A stretch of 64,000 nt of DNA, taken from NCBI GenBank assembly GCA_032718475.1, contig JAUCBJ010009117.1, positions 31,215 through 95,214 on the forward strand. The letters run 5' to 3'. Positions within the stretch are counted from its first letter, which is position 1, and each line of letters starts with the position of its first letter. The translations under genes and the position numbers were made by a program. Below the pieces are notes generated by a model, which saw only the letters and a list, made by a program, of their open reading frames with translations, was not told the DNA's origin and did no database searches. Source of the DNA: Nemertoderma westbladi. Lineage: Eukaryota > Xenacoelomorpha > Nemertodermatida > Nemertodermatidae. This document shows, in pieces, positions 12,503 to 24,436 of this stretch.

Positions 12503-13789
12503 GGAACAGCCGTTGGAACGAGTGGGATACATAGCGGAACAGCCGTTGGAACGAGTGGGATACATAGCGGAACAGCCGTTGGAACGAGTGGGATACATAG
12601 CGGAACAGCCGTTGGAACGAGTGGGATACATAGCGGAACAGCCGTTGGAACGAGTGGGATACATAGCGGAACAGCCGTTGGAACGAGTGGGATACATAGC
12701 GGAACAGCCGTTGGAACGAGTGGGATACATAGCGGAACAGCCGTTGGAACGAGTGGGATACATAGCGCAACAGCCGTTGGAACGAGTGGGATACATAGAG
12801 GAACATCCGTTGGAACGAGTGGGATACATAGCGCAACAGCCGTTGGAACGAGTGGGATACATAGCGGAACAACCGTTGGAACGAGTGGGATACATAGCGG
12901 AACAGCCGTTGGAACGAGTGGGATACATAGCGGAACAGCCGTTGGAACGAGTGGGATACATAGCGGAACAGCCGTTGGAACGAGTGGGATACATAGCGGA
13001 ACAGCCGTTGGAACAAGTGGGATACATAGCGGAACAGCCGTTGGAACAAGTGGGATACATAGCGGAACAGCCGTTGGAACGAGTGGGATACATAGCGGAA
13101 CAGCCGTTGGAACGAGTGGGATACATAGCGGAACAGCCGTTGGAACGAGTGGGATACATAGCGGAACAGCCGTTGGAACGAGTGGGATACATAGCGGAAC
13201 AGCCGTTGGAACGAGTGGGATACATAGCGGAACAGCCGTTGGAACGAGTGGGATACATAGCGGAACAGCCGTTGGAACGAGTGGGATACATAGCGGAACA
13301 GCCGTTGGAACGAGTGGGATACATAGCGGAACAGCCGTTGGAACGAGTGGGATACATAGCGGAACAGCCGTTGGAACGAGTGGGATACATAGCGGAACAG
13401 CCGTTGGAACGAGTGGGATACATAGCGGAACAGCCGTTGGAACGAGTGGGATACATAGCGGAACAGCCGTTGGAACGAGTGGGATACATAGCGGAACAGC
13501 CGTTGGAACGAGTGGGATACATAGCGGAACAGCCGTGGGAACGAGTGGGATACATAGCGGAACAGCCGTTGGAACGAGTGGGATACATAGCGGAACAGCC
13601 GTTGGAACGAGTGGGATACATAGCGGAACAGCCGTTGGAACGAGTGGGATACATAGCGGAACAGCCGTTGGAACGAGTGGGATACATAGCGGAACAGCCG
13701 TTGGAACGAGTGGGATACATAGCGGAACAGCCGTTGGAACGAGTGGGATACATAGCGGAACAGCCGTTGGAACGAGTGGGATACATAGC
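12503..13789 (+). repeat. 33-bp coding minisatellite in the MULE gene, 39 copies
   Basis: Thirty-nine units of exactly 33 bp from 12503, reading the 11-residue unit GTAVGTSGIHS in the transposase frame. A few single-base variants occur mainly in units 9-12. No unit has an indel, so the transposase frame stays open from about 12300 to 14377. The unit has no stop in several frames on both strands, so the long opposite-strand frames here are by-products. Confidence 0.95.
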
Positions 13790-14587
13790 GGAACATCGCT
13801 GGGACCGATTGAACAGGGTGAACTTATAACTTTATTTTTTGAGGAATTAGTAAGCCGATTAGAATTAACGCGGGCTGTTGCCAATGTTATTATTCGTGAA
13901 GGTAAACGTCTTTTGGACGATGGCATGGTGTTGGCAGAGACGGGCAGGGACGTAGCAATCAGGTCTCGCACTATTAACAAGATATACCTTGTACAACGTG
14001 CTGCATCAAAGTTTGGCGTTAAATTCGTATGCGAATGTACGGGATTTAAGGGAAACCGAGTATGCTCACACGTTCTCGCGGCTGGTCTATTCACAAACAA
14101 TATACAGGGGATGGTGAAAGAATTGTCGAAATCAAAGAATATAAAAAAAGGGAGCATTTCAAATGTCGCCATAGCAACATCGGGACCAGGTGCTGGTAAG
14201 AAACCAGGTGCCACAAGTAGGAGGAGAGGTGGAAGAGCACCATTGGTCGAAATGAATCCCCCAGCCAATGGAGAATGTACATTTATAGTTCGACCAGAAT
14301 CATCACGCGGACATCAACAAACGCAAAGAAGTGTGCGTCTTGTGAAATCCAATTTAAGACGGAGAGGGTACTTGTAAAATTTTGGGGAGAATCTAGTTTT
14401 TATCTCAATGGGCTAGCGAATACGAAACCTGCATTTAAATATGCCCATTTCAACAATCTTTGTATCCAGCGCTGCTACGAAGGAAGGGATAAGAAATATG
14501 TTACAATATCAGAATCAACCAAGGAGCTAATAACTAGTGTGGATGTGATGGCTCTACGAGATATAGGTGTTTTAGTAGAAGAGTGAA

Positions 14588-15232
14588 ATGTTATTCTAGA
14601 ACGTATCAGTCAAACTATTAGTGGATGTTTATTCTAGAACGTATCAGTCAAACTATTAGTGGATGTTTATTCTAGAACGTATCGGTCAAACTATTAGTGG
14701 ATGTTTATTCTAGAACGTATTAGTCAAACTATTAGTGGATGTTTATTCTAGAACGTATTAGTCAAACTATTAGTGGATGTTTATTCTAGAGCGTATTAGT
14801 CAAACTATTAGTGGATGTTTATTCTAGAACGTATCAGTCAAACTATTAGTGGATGTTTATTCTAGAACGTATCAGTCAAACTATTAGTGGATGTTTATTC
14901 TAGAACGTATCAGTCAAACTATTAGTGGATGTTTATTCTAGAACGTATCGGTCAAACTATTAGTGGATGTTTATTCTAGAACGCATTAGTCAAACTATTA
15001 GTGGATGTTTATTCTAGAACGTATCAGTCAAACTATTAGTGGATGTTTATTCTAGAACGTATCAGTCAAACTATTAGTGGATGTTTATTCTAGAACGTAT
15101 CGGTCAAACTATTAGTGGATGTTTATTCTAGAACGTATCGGTCAAACTATTAGTGGATGTTTATTCTAGAATGTATCAGTCAAACTATTATTGGATGTTT
15201 ATTCTAGAACGTATTAGTCAAACTATTAGTGG
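14588..15232. repeat. 38-bp minisatellite just after the MULE stop codon, 17 copies
   Basis: One 37-bp unit then 16 units of 38 bp. The unit begins atgtttattctagaacgta and ends attagtgg. It begins one base after the stop codon at 14584-14586. Variation is limited to a few positions (cagtc/cggtc/tagtc). Confidence 0.93.
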
Positions 15233-16613
15233 ACTAGTATTGCATATTAAATAACGTGTAAGATATTTTCACTATGCTCTCGATTCTTTATTAACCTCAC
15301 TCTGCGCTCGGTAAATAAAATACCGAGTATAGTACAGTAGCCAAAATAATATTCTACATTATTTTAGCATGCAATAAATAATTATTACTTTTACCGCATT
15401 GCAAAGGCTAATGATACTAAATATGAAAATACTGTAGCTAGGTAATCGAATCCCCCCACATATTAGTTGGCAAGGGTAATCCAATATGCATCACGATCGA
15501 TGTGAGTACTAAATCACTAAATCAGTGACTTTAATTTTTAGCGTTTTTACCGTATGTTTGACTTGAATTTTACTTATTTTATTTTAGAACAGCACTCATG
15601 TTCAGTTCACGGTGATAATAACTCTACAGTATATCCATTTTATATAACAGTGTGTCAATTTTATAATTTTTACCGTATATATGTATAACTTTAATTTTAT
15701 TTCTTTGTTACCGTTACCATGTGTTACTGTAAGGAGTAGCGCCAAGAACAATGCGTATTGGCGCTATAAAAATACTTTTAATAATAATAATAATAATTAA
15801 TAATAATAATTAATAATAATAATAATAAGTTTGCTAAATGTTTCCTAAGATTTATTTTCTTAACCGTGGAGAAAAACCTGCGCTGTGTTTCGATTTTTTT
15901 ATTCGCTGGTGTATTTGATTTTTTAGCATCGCCAACCTTAAGAAACCTTAACAAATTATACGTTTATTTTATTACATTTAGCATCTTTTCAGCTTACCGG
16001 TACTTTTAAAACCATTTTTAAGTTATTTCAACCATTTGAAGCAAAGATAGCTTGCTTTGAATGCAGCAAAGTCGGCCTTTAAGTTAAATGGTTACGCATA
16101 AACGTCACGTGTGTAATGATCACACAATCAGCTATATCTTAATATTAAATGGATTATATACTGTAGGCTGAAGTTATGTTTTTTTAGAAAAGCCATAGCA
16201 AAGGTTTGCTAAATAATCCCATTAATAAGAGTTACTGTATACGACGTGCCTTTACATCTAACAGCCTGTAAAATCTGTATTTCATGTGTGTAATTAATGT
16301 CATGTGTGTAATCCATTACACACATGTCACGTCACGTGTGTAATGGAAAATTTTTAGAATTACTTTCAGTCTGCAGTGTACTGTATTACTGTAGTTTCAG
16401 TCTGCATTACAGTACTATTAGGCCACATCAGTACTGAATTTATGAACGCTGTAAGCTGGTAAGTGCGTAATAAATAAGGAGTGATCTCCTCTGAATAAGG
16501 AGGACTAACAGTTTATTTAAATAGCTGGAAATTTGTAAAGCTTATTTTAACCTTTGGTGACAATCTGGGGGGGAGGGGTCCATTTACATTACTACTACTA
16601 CTGTAGGATAAGC
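15233..16613. other. No gene seen; ATT microsatellite and small palindromes
   Basis: AT-rich. An ataat microsatellite lies at about 15778-15830. At 16280-16345 the words cacgtgtgtaat and attacacacatg form short palindromes in both orientations. No coding frame or RNA gene was recognised. Confidence 0.5.
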
Positions 16614-16750
16614 ACGCTTCATTGCAGGTGCATTTTAAGAATGCTGTGCCGGCTTGTCCACAAAATAACCCCACCACATCTCCCTATCACCCACGACATT
16701 TGCTAGATCATCCGCATCTTCAGGGCCAGTGTCCTTTGAGATGCGTCTCT
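16614..16750 (-). mobile_element. LINE 3'-end fragment, reversed
   Basis: Read on the minus strand this matches the 3' end of the LINE found at 18880-18995 and 54535-54660, including aagatgcggatgatctagca and aagccggcacagcattctta. It is truncated at about 16750, where a forward copy of the same family begins, so the two lie head to head. Confidence 0.75.
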
Positions 16751-18995
16751 GCCTTTGTGATCACCGCCTTATTGTGGCCAAGGTAAGACTTAGTCTGCGT
16801 GCTAACAGAACAACGAAATCTGCCTTGCAGCGGCATGACTGGTCCTCTCTGTTGCAACAGCCAAGTGTGAGATTCAGCTTCACACTACAGCTGAGCAACA
16901 GGTATGAGGTTCTTGCCTCTGAGGCGACAGATCACTGTGAGGGCTATACTGCCTTCACAGAAGCAGTTAAGTTAGCAGCTGCAGAAACAGTTCCTGTATA
17001 CCCTCGAAACAGGAAAAGGGCCCCCTGGACTGACAACAAAATTCTAAAGTGCCGAAATGACCTCTATAAGGCGCAGAAAGAGTCCCGACTCAAACAGACT
17101 ACAGCGGCCAAGAATGCAGTTAAGGCTGCATCTAGGTCACTGAACAGGCACTACTCTGTTAATCTACAGGAGCTAATAAACCAACAGGTTAATGCCATCA
17201 ATGATGCTGACGACAGCAGGCAATCATCCCAGGCATGGAAATCGATCAACTTGCTTACTGGGCGGAAAAGCCAACCAACCACCAAGGTTAAGGCTGAATC
17301 ACCAGCCGATCACCTCATGGTTGGAAGGCCCACTTTGAAAAGCTCCTCAATAATGACAGGGTATTGCCTGATAACTTTATAGAAGTAAAAGTGTCTGAGT
17401 CTGTACTCCCATATATTCCCATTGGCGATATCTCCTTTGCAGAAGTGAAGGCTGCTGCAAAGAGCATTAAGACCAATCGTGCCAGTGGAGTAGATGGTGT
17501 TCCCCCTGAGGTCTTTAAAATACCTGAGTGTTTAAAGCTCATCTATCCCATCATACATTAGTTAGACATGTACCGAACAACAAGAGTCCCACAAGAAATG
17601 AAAACAAATAAGTTGGTGCCAGTTCCCAAGAAGGGCAACCTAACACTCTATGATTCTTTTCGGTGAATCTCATTGATCTCTGTTGCTGCAAAGCTATACA
17701 ATAGAGTCCTATTAAATCGCATCAGGGATCCCATTGGGAGACTGCTCCGTGGAAATCAGAATGGGTTCCGTAAAGGTCGTGGGGCCTAGGAGCCCATTTT
17801 GGCACTTAGAAGGATAATTGAAGAGTTATCAAAAAAAAATGACAGGCATCTGGCTGTTATCTTTGTTGACTTATCCAAGGCCTTTGATTCAGTCTCTCGC
17901 TCACGTATCTTCAGCATACTTTCATTATATGGGATTCCTGATGAAATTATTGCAGCAATCAGATCAGTATACGATGGTTCGACAACATTTGTGTCTACTG
18001 TTGACGGTGACACAGAACCATTTGAAGTGTTATGGGGTGTCCTCCAGGGATTCACACTTGCACCATTCTTGTTCATAATGGTGGTTGACTATGTTCTACG
18101 CATGTCCTTAGATCATCATAATGATGATGGGGTGATGATAACTCCACCTACTGGCTCCAGAAGTCGAGGAAATCCTGCCAAGTACCTAACTGATCTAGAC
18201 TTTGCTGATGACTTAGGAGTACTCTCAGAATCACTAGAGGGAACCCGACGGCTCTTCAGTTCATTAGAACATGCTGCTTCTACTGTAGTGTTGGTCTTTA
18301 TATTAACTCCAGAAAGACGATAAAATTTTGACAGTTAACTTTGGAAGTCCTCAGCAAGTCTCTGATCGGATGAGCATAAGCTTAAAGGATGGTATGCTTG
18401 AGCATGTGGTCGACTTCTGTTACCTGGGATCATGGATCCGGAAGTCAGGCAAGGACCTTCGAATACGTAAGGGAAAGGCATGGGCAGCCTTGAAAAGGCT
18501 TTCCAGAATTTGGAAGTCACAGAGAATTAATCGGAAACTTAAAGTCCGATTATTTAGAGCAGCAATAGTCCCAGTACTCCTCTATGGGAGTCCATTTTGC
18601 TGGGCTGTAACTGCCGAGGACAGACACCAAATCTCTGGATGGTACTTTTATAAGAATGCTACGTCGGGGTCACTGTGTCAAGTATAATGCACACACATCT
18701 CCAACCAGACACTATATAACATTGGAGGTGTCTCATAGGTTCCCCAAGCTTGATATTTGAACAAAGCCGCCTCCGCTTTGCAGGAGATTGTTTTCGCAGT
18801 GAGGACCAGCCTGTGTAGTGCACAATCTTGTGCTTTGGCAGCCCCATGGAGAAAATAAGCATGGTGGACAGCCCATGACTTTTGTGAGACGCCTCTTAAA
18901 GGACACTGGTTTTGTAGATGCGAATAGTCTCGCGAAATTCATGGGGGATAGGGAGTTGTGGCGGTGAATCTTTGTTGATAAGCCGGCATAGCATT
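16750..18995 (+). pseudogene. 5'-truncated LINE with reverse transcriptase (RTE/jockey-like)
   Basis: Open pieces in different frames follow the order of a LINE ORF2. The end of the endonuclease domain (DHRLIVAKVRLSLR, about 16759-16800) comes first, then a linker. The reverse transcriptase shows VIFVDLSKAFDSVSRSRI (about 17855-17910), GVLQGFTLAPFLFIMVVDYVLR (18030-18105) and LDFADDLGVLSE (18195-18230), with FADD as the catalytic motif. The thumb region (FCYLGSWIRKSGKDLRIRKGKAW) and a C-terminal tail follow. The N-terminal endonuclease is missing and there are several frameshifts and stops (near 17382, 17560-17770, 18323, 18687), so it is dead. GFTLAP where active copies usually have G-D-T is a visible lesion. 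Clade assignment is tentative. Confidence 0.85.
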
Positions 18996-19214
18996 CTTAA
19001 TGCACCCTGCATTGGGCTTGTCAATTGTGGATTGCATGGTGGTAGCAAAATATTTTTGTTAAGCCAGCATCTCAATGACCAGTTTCAATGCAGCAGGCCG
19101 ATTATAGAGTTTAGCTGGAGATGTTCAATCAGTAGTGAGTGTGAAGATGTTCATGGTGAAGCAATGACAAATCGAGATTTATCTGTTTTAGAAGTCTACA
19201 ATAACAATATCAGA

Positions 19215-19435
19215 GATGATGACTTCAGCTTTCGCCGTGAGGACCAGCCAGTGCATAATAGTGTGCTTTGGCGAATAAATAAACATGGTGGACAGCCCAT
19301 GCCTTTCTTGGGACGCCTGTTAAAGGCGATCTAAACACTGGCCTTGAAGATGCGAATGATCTAGCAAATGTCATGGGTGGTAGGGAGATGTGACAGCGCA
19401 ATTTGGTTGTCAAGCCGGCAAAGCATTATTAATAT
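19215..19435 (+). mobile_element. Second LINE 3'-end fragment, same family
   Basis: Contains the family tail words gtgaggaccagccagtgcat, catggtggacagcccatg and gatgatctagcaaatgtcat, ending aagccggcaaagcatt. It lies a few hundred bases downstream of the larger copy in the same orientation, so it is either an independent insertion or a tail duplication. Confidence 0.7.
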
Positions 19436-21700
19436 ATATGTAATACATAATAATTAATTAGTAATTATAAAAATAATGGTAATATTACAGTGTTTCTAAT
19501 ATAAGAGCTTTGCTTTATTGGACCCTTAGACCCACTAATAAGTCATTTAATGGGCCAGACACAGACTGTATCTGATAAAACCCCACATGCTAAAGATACA
19601 GTAACTGTTCGCGCTTTTGAAGACCTTTAGCAGTTTAACCTGCCAAAATTTATATGTCTTTTAGTTAATTAACACACCTTTAGCATACGACAATATTTTA
19701 TGCTAATAAACAAAACATTAACCGAAGCCAGCCCATGCGCGATCATTCACCCGATGGATACACCCGGGAGGCTGAATTCGGCTGCTTAAATTTTATTATT
19801 GCAGTGTAAGGTTGCAGTGTAAACCTACTGTATTATTCGATTGATCGTTAATAATTAATTTCTGACAGATATTATTGGCTTTCGGGAAATATTAACAGTT
19901 CCTTTAGGACGTGGCGCTCTATCTATTTAAACAGAGCTAGGACTTATACTAAACGCAACGATACTGCTTATGATTAAAGTATAAGGCGCATTCTTTAGGA
20001 AATGCTTTGTTACCAATCACAATCATGCACACTATTCTGCCGACCGTCAGTAAATTTGATCACACATAAAGAGAGCAGCAATTGACTCATGTAGGGTCTG
20101 CTAAATAACATTAGATTCAATACACACCACATTGATATAAATCGCAATTGTTATATATAGCCTGTCTCTCTAACCTGTAGTGTATCAAGAAAATTGGGAA
20201 TTTTGGGTGATTTATCCGTATTCTCCAAAGGGCAATATTTCATCAACAAATAGATACAATTAACAACTGACGGTAAATAACAGTACAAACAATATGATTA
20301 GTGCAGTTAAATTAAGTGAGTGAGACTAGTTGATTAGCTGATTAGATAACAGTTATACTTTCGATAATTTAAGCAGTTTTACTAGAGTTCTTCCCAAAAG
20401 CCGGTGGTCTGGCGAAAAATGGGAACACAACAACAGAATCATATAAAGAATCATATGACTACCTGACTATACGAGGATACCAACTACCCTTATTCCCCGA
20501 AGCTCCCGTCCAACACAGAGGATGAGCATACAGATAGGAAATTCAGTTCAGTAGCTCTGGGATAGGTCAAAATCAACGCCCACTCAAATTCTATTGGCCG
20601 ATACGGACAGCAGGGCTGAGGCAACCTCCCTAAGCTGGTTGGTCGATTAAACGGAGCCCAGATACCTTCATACATCACATCAGCCAATAAGCTGGTAGCT
20701 TGCACTATTTTAGCTATAGATCCCTTTTAGAGTATTCTAGCGACCGGGGGGGGAACTGGCCAGCAAGGCAAACGAATCAGTTATCCCACAAAAGCTTTTA
20801 CAGTAACCCCCTTTAATTGTATGTTCTAACCTAACTATTTTGTTTCACAATCTTGCAAAACAACAGATATCAAATTAAATGGTCTAAAACTCTACCTCTA
20901 AAAAATATGTGCCCAAACATATACGCTATTTTAGATTATATTTAGTCCAAAATTAGATCGCATTACTCAAGATTTCTTAAAATATTCAGTTTTTTTCGTT
21001 TTTCTCAAAACTACAAAAATCGACTTAGGGGGTTTTGTCGAATTAGTATGTCCATTAACTTTGTTCGAATTATCTGCATTGCCATTCCCACAACAGAAGT
21101 TCGTCGTTAAGGCTGTGGTGACCCTCCTGTGCATCAATACCGTTTTCATTACCACCGCAATCCCACAGCGCCAGTTTAGTTTGTACTGTAGCTTTATTAG
21201 TTTGGAATTTTGGTGCGTGGTATATGTCAGTATGTAGACATCTGTAGGTATCTGGATCGTTCCTCAATAGTCAGAGTCACTGTCTCTCCTTTGTAAATTT
21301 ATTGTTCAAATCATCAATTATTCTAGAACGACCGGCAACCAGTGTCCAGTACCATCCTACAGTCCTATATCAGCACATCTAGGCATGCTGTGCTGGCATG
21401 CAGTACCGGTAGGTACATCAATTCGGGTTTTACTTAATTAATTAATGAAGCATTATTAAGTCAAATACTGCTGTACTGAAATATTTTCTTTCCGTTTTTC
21501 TATCGTTTTACAATCTTTGTAAATTGTATTTCCAGATCTTTTCACCACACCGTTCATCTGTCAGTCTGTTCATGCCGTTGGGAATAACAGAATAAGTCAG
21601 TAAGTCCGATATAACTCCGTACTTCCCCGTTCAGCCGTTTGGTTCCGTTTTGGTACACGGTACCGTATATATCAGGCCTACATCGTACACGGTCCTACGA
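19436..21700. other. No gene seen
   Basis: AT-rich DNA. Short open frames have no recognisable domain. Near 21018-21040 the word aaaaatcgacttagggggtt also occurs (with variation) at 56370-56410 and inverted at 52485-52510, so part of this is a dispersed repeat. Confidence 0.5.
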
Positions 21701-21845
21701 ATTATACCCCAAAAAAAAAAAAAATTACCCAAAAATACACAAAAAAATACAAAAAAAAACAAAAAATTTACAAAAAAAACACAATAACATACAAAAAAAC
21801 ACAATATTACCCAAAAAAACTTATCCAAAAAGACAAAAATAATAT
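21700..21845. repeat. A-rich low-complexity tract
   Basis: Runs of A broken by single c, t or tac words over about 140 bp. Open frames here are compositional only. Confidence 0.8.
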
Positions 21846-22640
21846 ATATCCTATAAAATGGTATAAACTGATAAGTTATGCCTATCAGCCTATACAGCTA
21901 TAGCAGTAGGCCCTACAGCCCTATAGGCTGATAGGGGAATACTGGAATTTTTTATTACAGTATTATGCAGTTTGGGGTACGCACACGGCCATTGGATTTT
22001 TCTGTTTTTATACCGGTACTGTCTGACTGTATGAAACTCAATGGTTAGGCTGTTAGGTTACAGTCTCACAGTAGTCAGGCTGTCACGTCAGGTAGTGGCG
22101 GCCTCAAGCTGTCAAGGGCCCCAACCCTAATTAAAACTGTCATGTAACCCTAACCAGGAACCAGCTAACCCGAAGTCATAGGCCTACAGGCCTAATCTAA
22201 GAAATTTAGCGGAATTTCTGACATTATTGCCATTAACGGCCCTTGCCTTAGGCCATTACACATTCAGACATTAGGCCTGACTGCGTGACAGCCTGACCAA
22301 CTAACTGACTAACCCTAACCAAAATAATAAACCAAACCATCTTTACAAGAATAAATGGTTATGATAGGCCTATGCAGCTATGACCAATGACTGTATGACT
22401 GTATGACAGTGTACCGGTAACTGTCTGACTAAAGGTCTGACTAAAGGCAGAAAGGTGGTTTGCAACAGTACTGCAGTACACAGGTCAGCAGGTCGTACAA
22501 GTAAGAAAAAGTGTCGGTTCCGGAAACTGCATTGAGCCGCCTATCTGCCTATAGGCATAGGCCTAGGGCTGCTGTGTACTGGTGTAGGGTTCCTATGTCT
22601 GTATGTGTTTTGGTAGTGTGATTTAGTATTTCAGTAGCCT
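21846..22640. other. No gene seen
   Basis: Sequence dominated by taggcct, ctgactg and accggta words; no coding frame, RNA gene or clear repeat boundary was recognised. Confidence 0.45.
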
Positions 22641-22649
22641 AGGGTTCCC

Positions 22650-22875
22650 TATCCCGATCGGGATATATGAATATATCCCGATCGGGATATATTCAACCTT
22701 TCCAAAAAGCGACCTAAACTATAAAAAAGCGACCCAAATGGCGCCATCCAGCAGATAGATCAGAAAAAATGGGTTATATTCGTTTGTGCCCCGCAAAGTG
22801 GTGTTAGGGCTTTCAAAAGATATTGCAGAGTGAAAATCATATATTTTGTAAATATCCCGATCGGGATATATTGTG
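22650..22875. repeat. Element bounded by cccgatcggg palindromes
   Basis: The perfect palindrome atatcccgatcgggatat occurs or nearly occurs three times, two adjacent at about 22650-22695 and one at about 22853-22872. Between them is about 155 bp of non-coding sequence. This looks like a small palindrome-ended element, but no target duplication was recognised. Confidence 0.45.
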
Positions 22876-22986
22876 GTAGGCTAATCATGAGACATGAGAT
22901 GATTGTATTTTTTTGTATAATGTATAAGTGTACCATTACTGCATTACTGGATTAGGGGGGCAGCTGGGTAGAGGGTGTGTGTCACT

Positions 22987-23707
22987 GGTGACAGACCGAA
23001 CGTAATCAGGATCGAATGTAACATAGTTTTTACGAATCGAACCTAACCTCAATTATGTTACATTGGATCCTATAACTATGTTACATTCGATCTACAAATT
23101 ACTAAGCTCGAATGTAACATACATTTATTTCAGTTGTGTTTTGATTTCAGGAGTTAGGCCTAACCGATGAAATGCTTCGTTTATTTACAGGAAGAAACAG
23201 TTTGGTGTTGGTGAGTACAAAACAAAGACCCAAGACACAATTAAGTGACCTGCAATCTTGTAACATGTGTTAACTTTCGTTTATTGTTTTGGTTCCCCCA
23301 ACACGCCTCTATAACCTGCTCCTTTCAGTCTTTAAATAAATGTAACCTGCATAATCTTGTAACATCTGTTAACTTTCGTTTATTGTTTTGGTTAAGTTAA
23401 CTTAACTTAAGTTAACTTAACTTAACCAAAACAATAAACGAAAGTTAACAGATGTTACAAGATTATGCAGGTTACATTTATTTAAAGACTGAAAGGAGCA
23501 GGTTATAGAGTATATTGTTTTGGTTCCCCCAACACGCCTCTGTAACCTGCTCCTTTAAATTTGTAAATGGCAATGTTACATTCGAGCTTAGTAATTTGTA
23601 GATCGAATGTAACATAGTTATAGGATCCAATGTAACATAATTGCAGTTACGTTCGATACGAAATAACTATGTTACATTCGATCCTGATTACGTTCGGTCA
23701 CGTATCC
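22987..23707. mobile_element. Fold-back element with nested palindrome and 10-bp flanking duplication
   Basis: The outer arms at about 22990-23118 and 23575-23703 are inverted copies, both containing gaccgaacgtaatcaggat at the tip and repeated atcgaatgtaaca words. Inside is a second, perfect inverted repeat at 23307-23510. The 10-mer gtgtgtcact is found immediately outside each end (22977-22986 and 23708-23717), consistent with a target site duplication of 9-10 bp. The element has no coding capacity. A 9-10 bp duplication would fit the Mutator superfamily, but this is inference. Confidence 0.65.
23307..23510. repeat. Perfect 204-bp palindrome without spacer
   Basis: Two 102-bp arms meet between 23408 and 23409 with no loop; the centre is aacttaactt/aagttaagtt-like sequence. 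I followed the complementarity from the centre outward to 23307/23510, where it stops. The arms contain the dispersed words ttattgttttggtt and taacctgctcctttc shared with the MITE family at 2628-2866. Confidence 0.85.
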
Positions 23708-23818
23708 GTGTGTCACTACAACCAGAACCAGACTACAAACAGACATACAGACAATACTGCAGTTTAGTGTGTAGTACTGGTACTGTATCTGCCTACTGGC
23801 CTACCAGTCTACGTAGCC

Positions 23819-24418
23819 GGGTGCTGGTCACCTCGCCGCACTGCCACTTCGCCGCAAGTCATCTCGCCGCAGATAATGTGCGGCGAGGTGTCTTGCGGCG
23901 AGGTGTCTCACTGTGAATGCCATTTCGCCGCAAATTTTCAGACACCTCGCCACAAGTCAATATTAATTATTTATTTCTATATTTACAGGGAAGCCTATAC
24001 TAAGACTATACAAAATGTTTTATTTGAACTACTGAACTAGTACAATATATTGTACTGCAGTCAACGCAACAATTAAACTATGGGACCCTCCCCTCCCCTT
24101 CCCTCCACCTCCCCTCTCCTCCCCATAGTAATATGTGAACAGACCCTTAGAGTTGCAATTAAGGACTGTGATCAGTTAACATAAACATACAGTACCGGTA
24201 TTAACCTTATTCTGTTATTACATTATGTTACTTTACTTCAGTACAGTTTCCGTTCTTAGAAATAAATGATTAATATTGACTTGCGGCGAGGTGTCCGATA
24301 ATTTGCGGCGAAATGGCATTCACAGTGAGACACCTCGCTGCAAAGACACCTTGCCGCACATTATCTGCGGCGAGGTGACCTGCGGCGAAGTGGCAGTGCG
24401 GCGAGGTGACCAGCACCC
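23819..24418. mobile_element. 600-bp MITE with 154-bp inverted repeats and 9-bp target duplication
   Basis: The ends are gggtgctggtcacctcgccg and its complement. The arms run to about 23972 and from about 24265 and are nearly identical, differing at a handful of bases. Each arm is built from repeated cctcgccgca-type decamers in both orientations. The 9-mer tacgtagcc flanks both ends exactly (23810-23818 and 24419-24427). The 290-bp interior is AT-rich with a pyrimidine tract and no coding frame. Long inverted repeats plus a 9-bp duplication suggest a non-autonomous Mutator-type element. Confidence 0.8.
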
Positions 24419-24436
24419 TACGTAGCCCTACTATGA

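Larger units (their letters stand above)
9892..14586 (+). pseudogene. Decayed MULE-type transposase gene with SWIM zinc finger
   Basis: Several frames, joined by frameshifts, give the order of a Mutator-like transposase. A start at 9892 opens MDPVKLIGGN. After a probable intron ending at the cag of 10797-10799, the core shows GVDAVFNISQQ, GFFTTYRALV and NPVLLGPGGLIP (about 11180-11300), which resembles the conserved core of animal MULE transposases. Near 11420-11490 a shifted frame gives FPYCVQIRGLEHLENIS. A helical segment with RMWWYKNHLEKIHKELL follows (to about 11990). Then come two in-frame minisatellites, a SWIM-type finger (CEC, seven residues, VCSH) at about 14032-14073, a basic GKKPGATSRRRGG stretch, and a C-terminal CASC/CIQRCY segment. 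I see frameshifts near 11324, 11385, 11490, 11665, 12110-12140 and 14300, so it is not expected to be active. Termini and target duplications were not identified. Confidence 0.75.

Noticed and set aside
12371-14268. Long minus-strand and alternative plus-strand frames of 454-618 codons
   Set aside because: They are by-products of the 33-bp array, which has no stop in several frames. Only the plus frame reading GTAVGTSGIHS continues into the SWIM finger.
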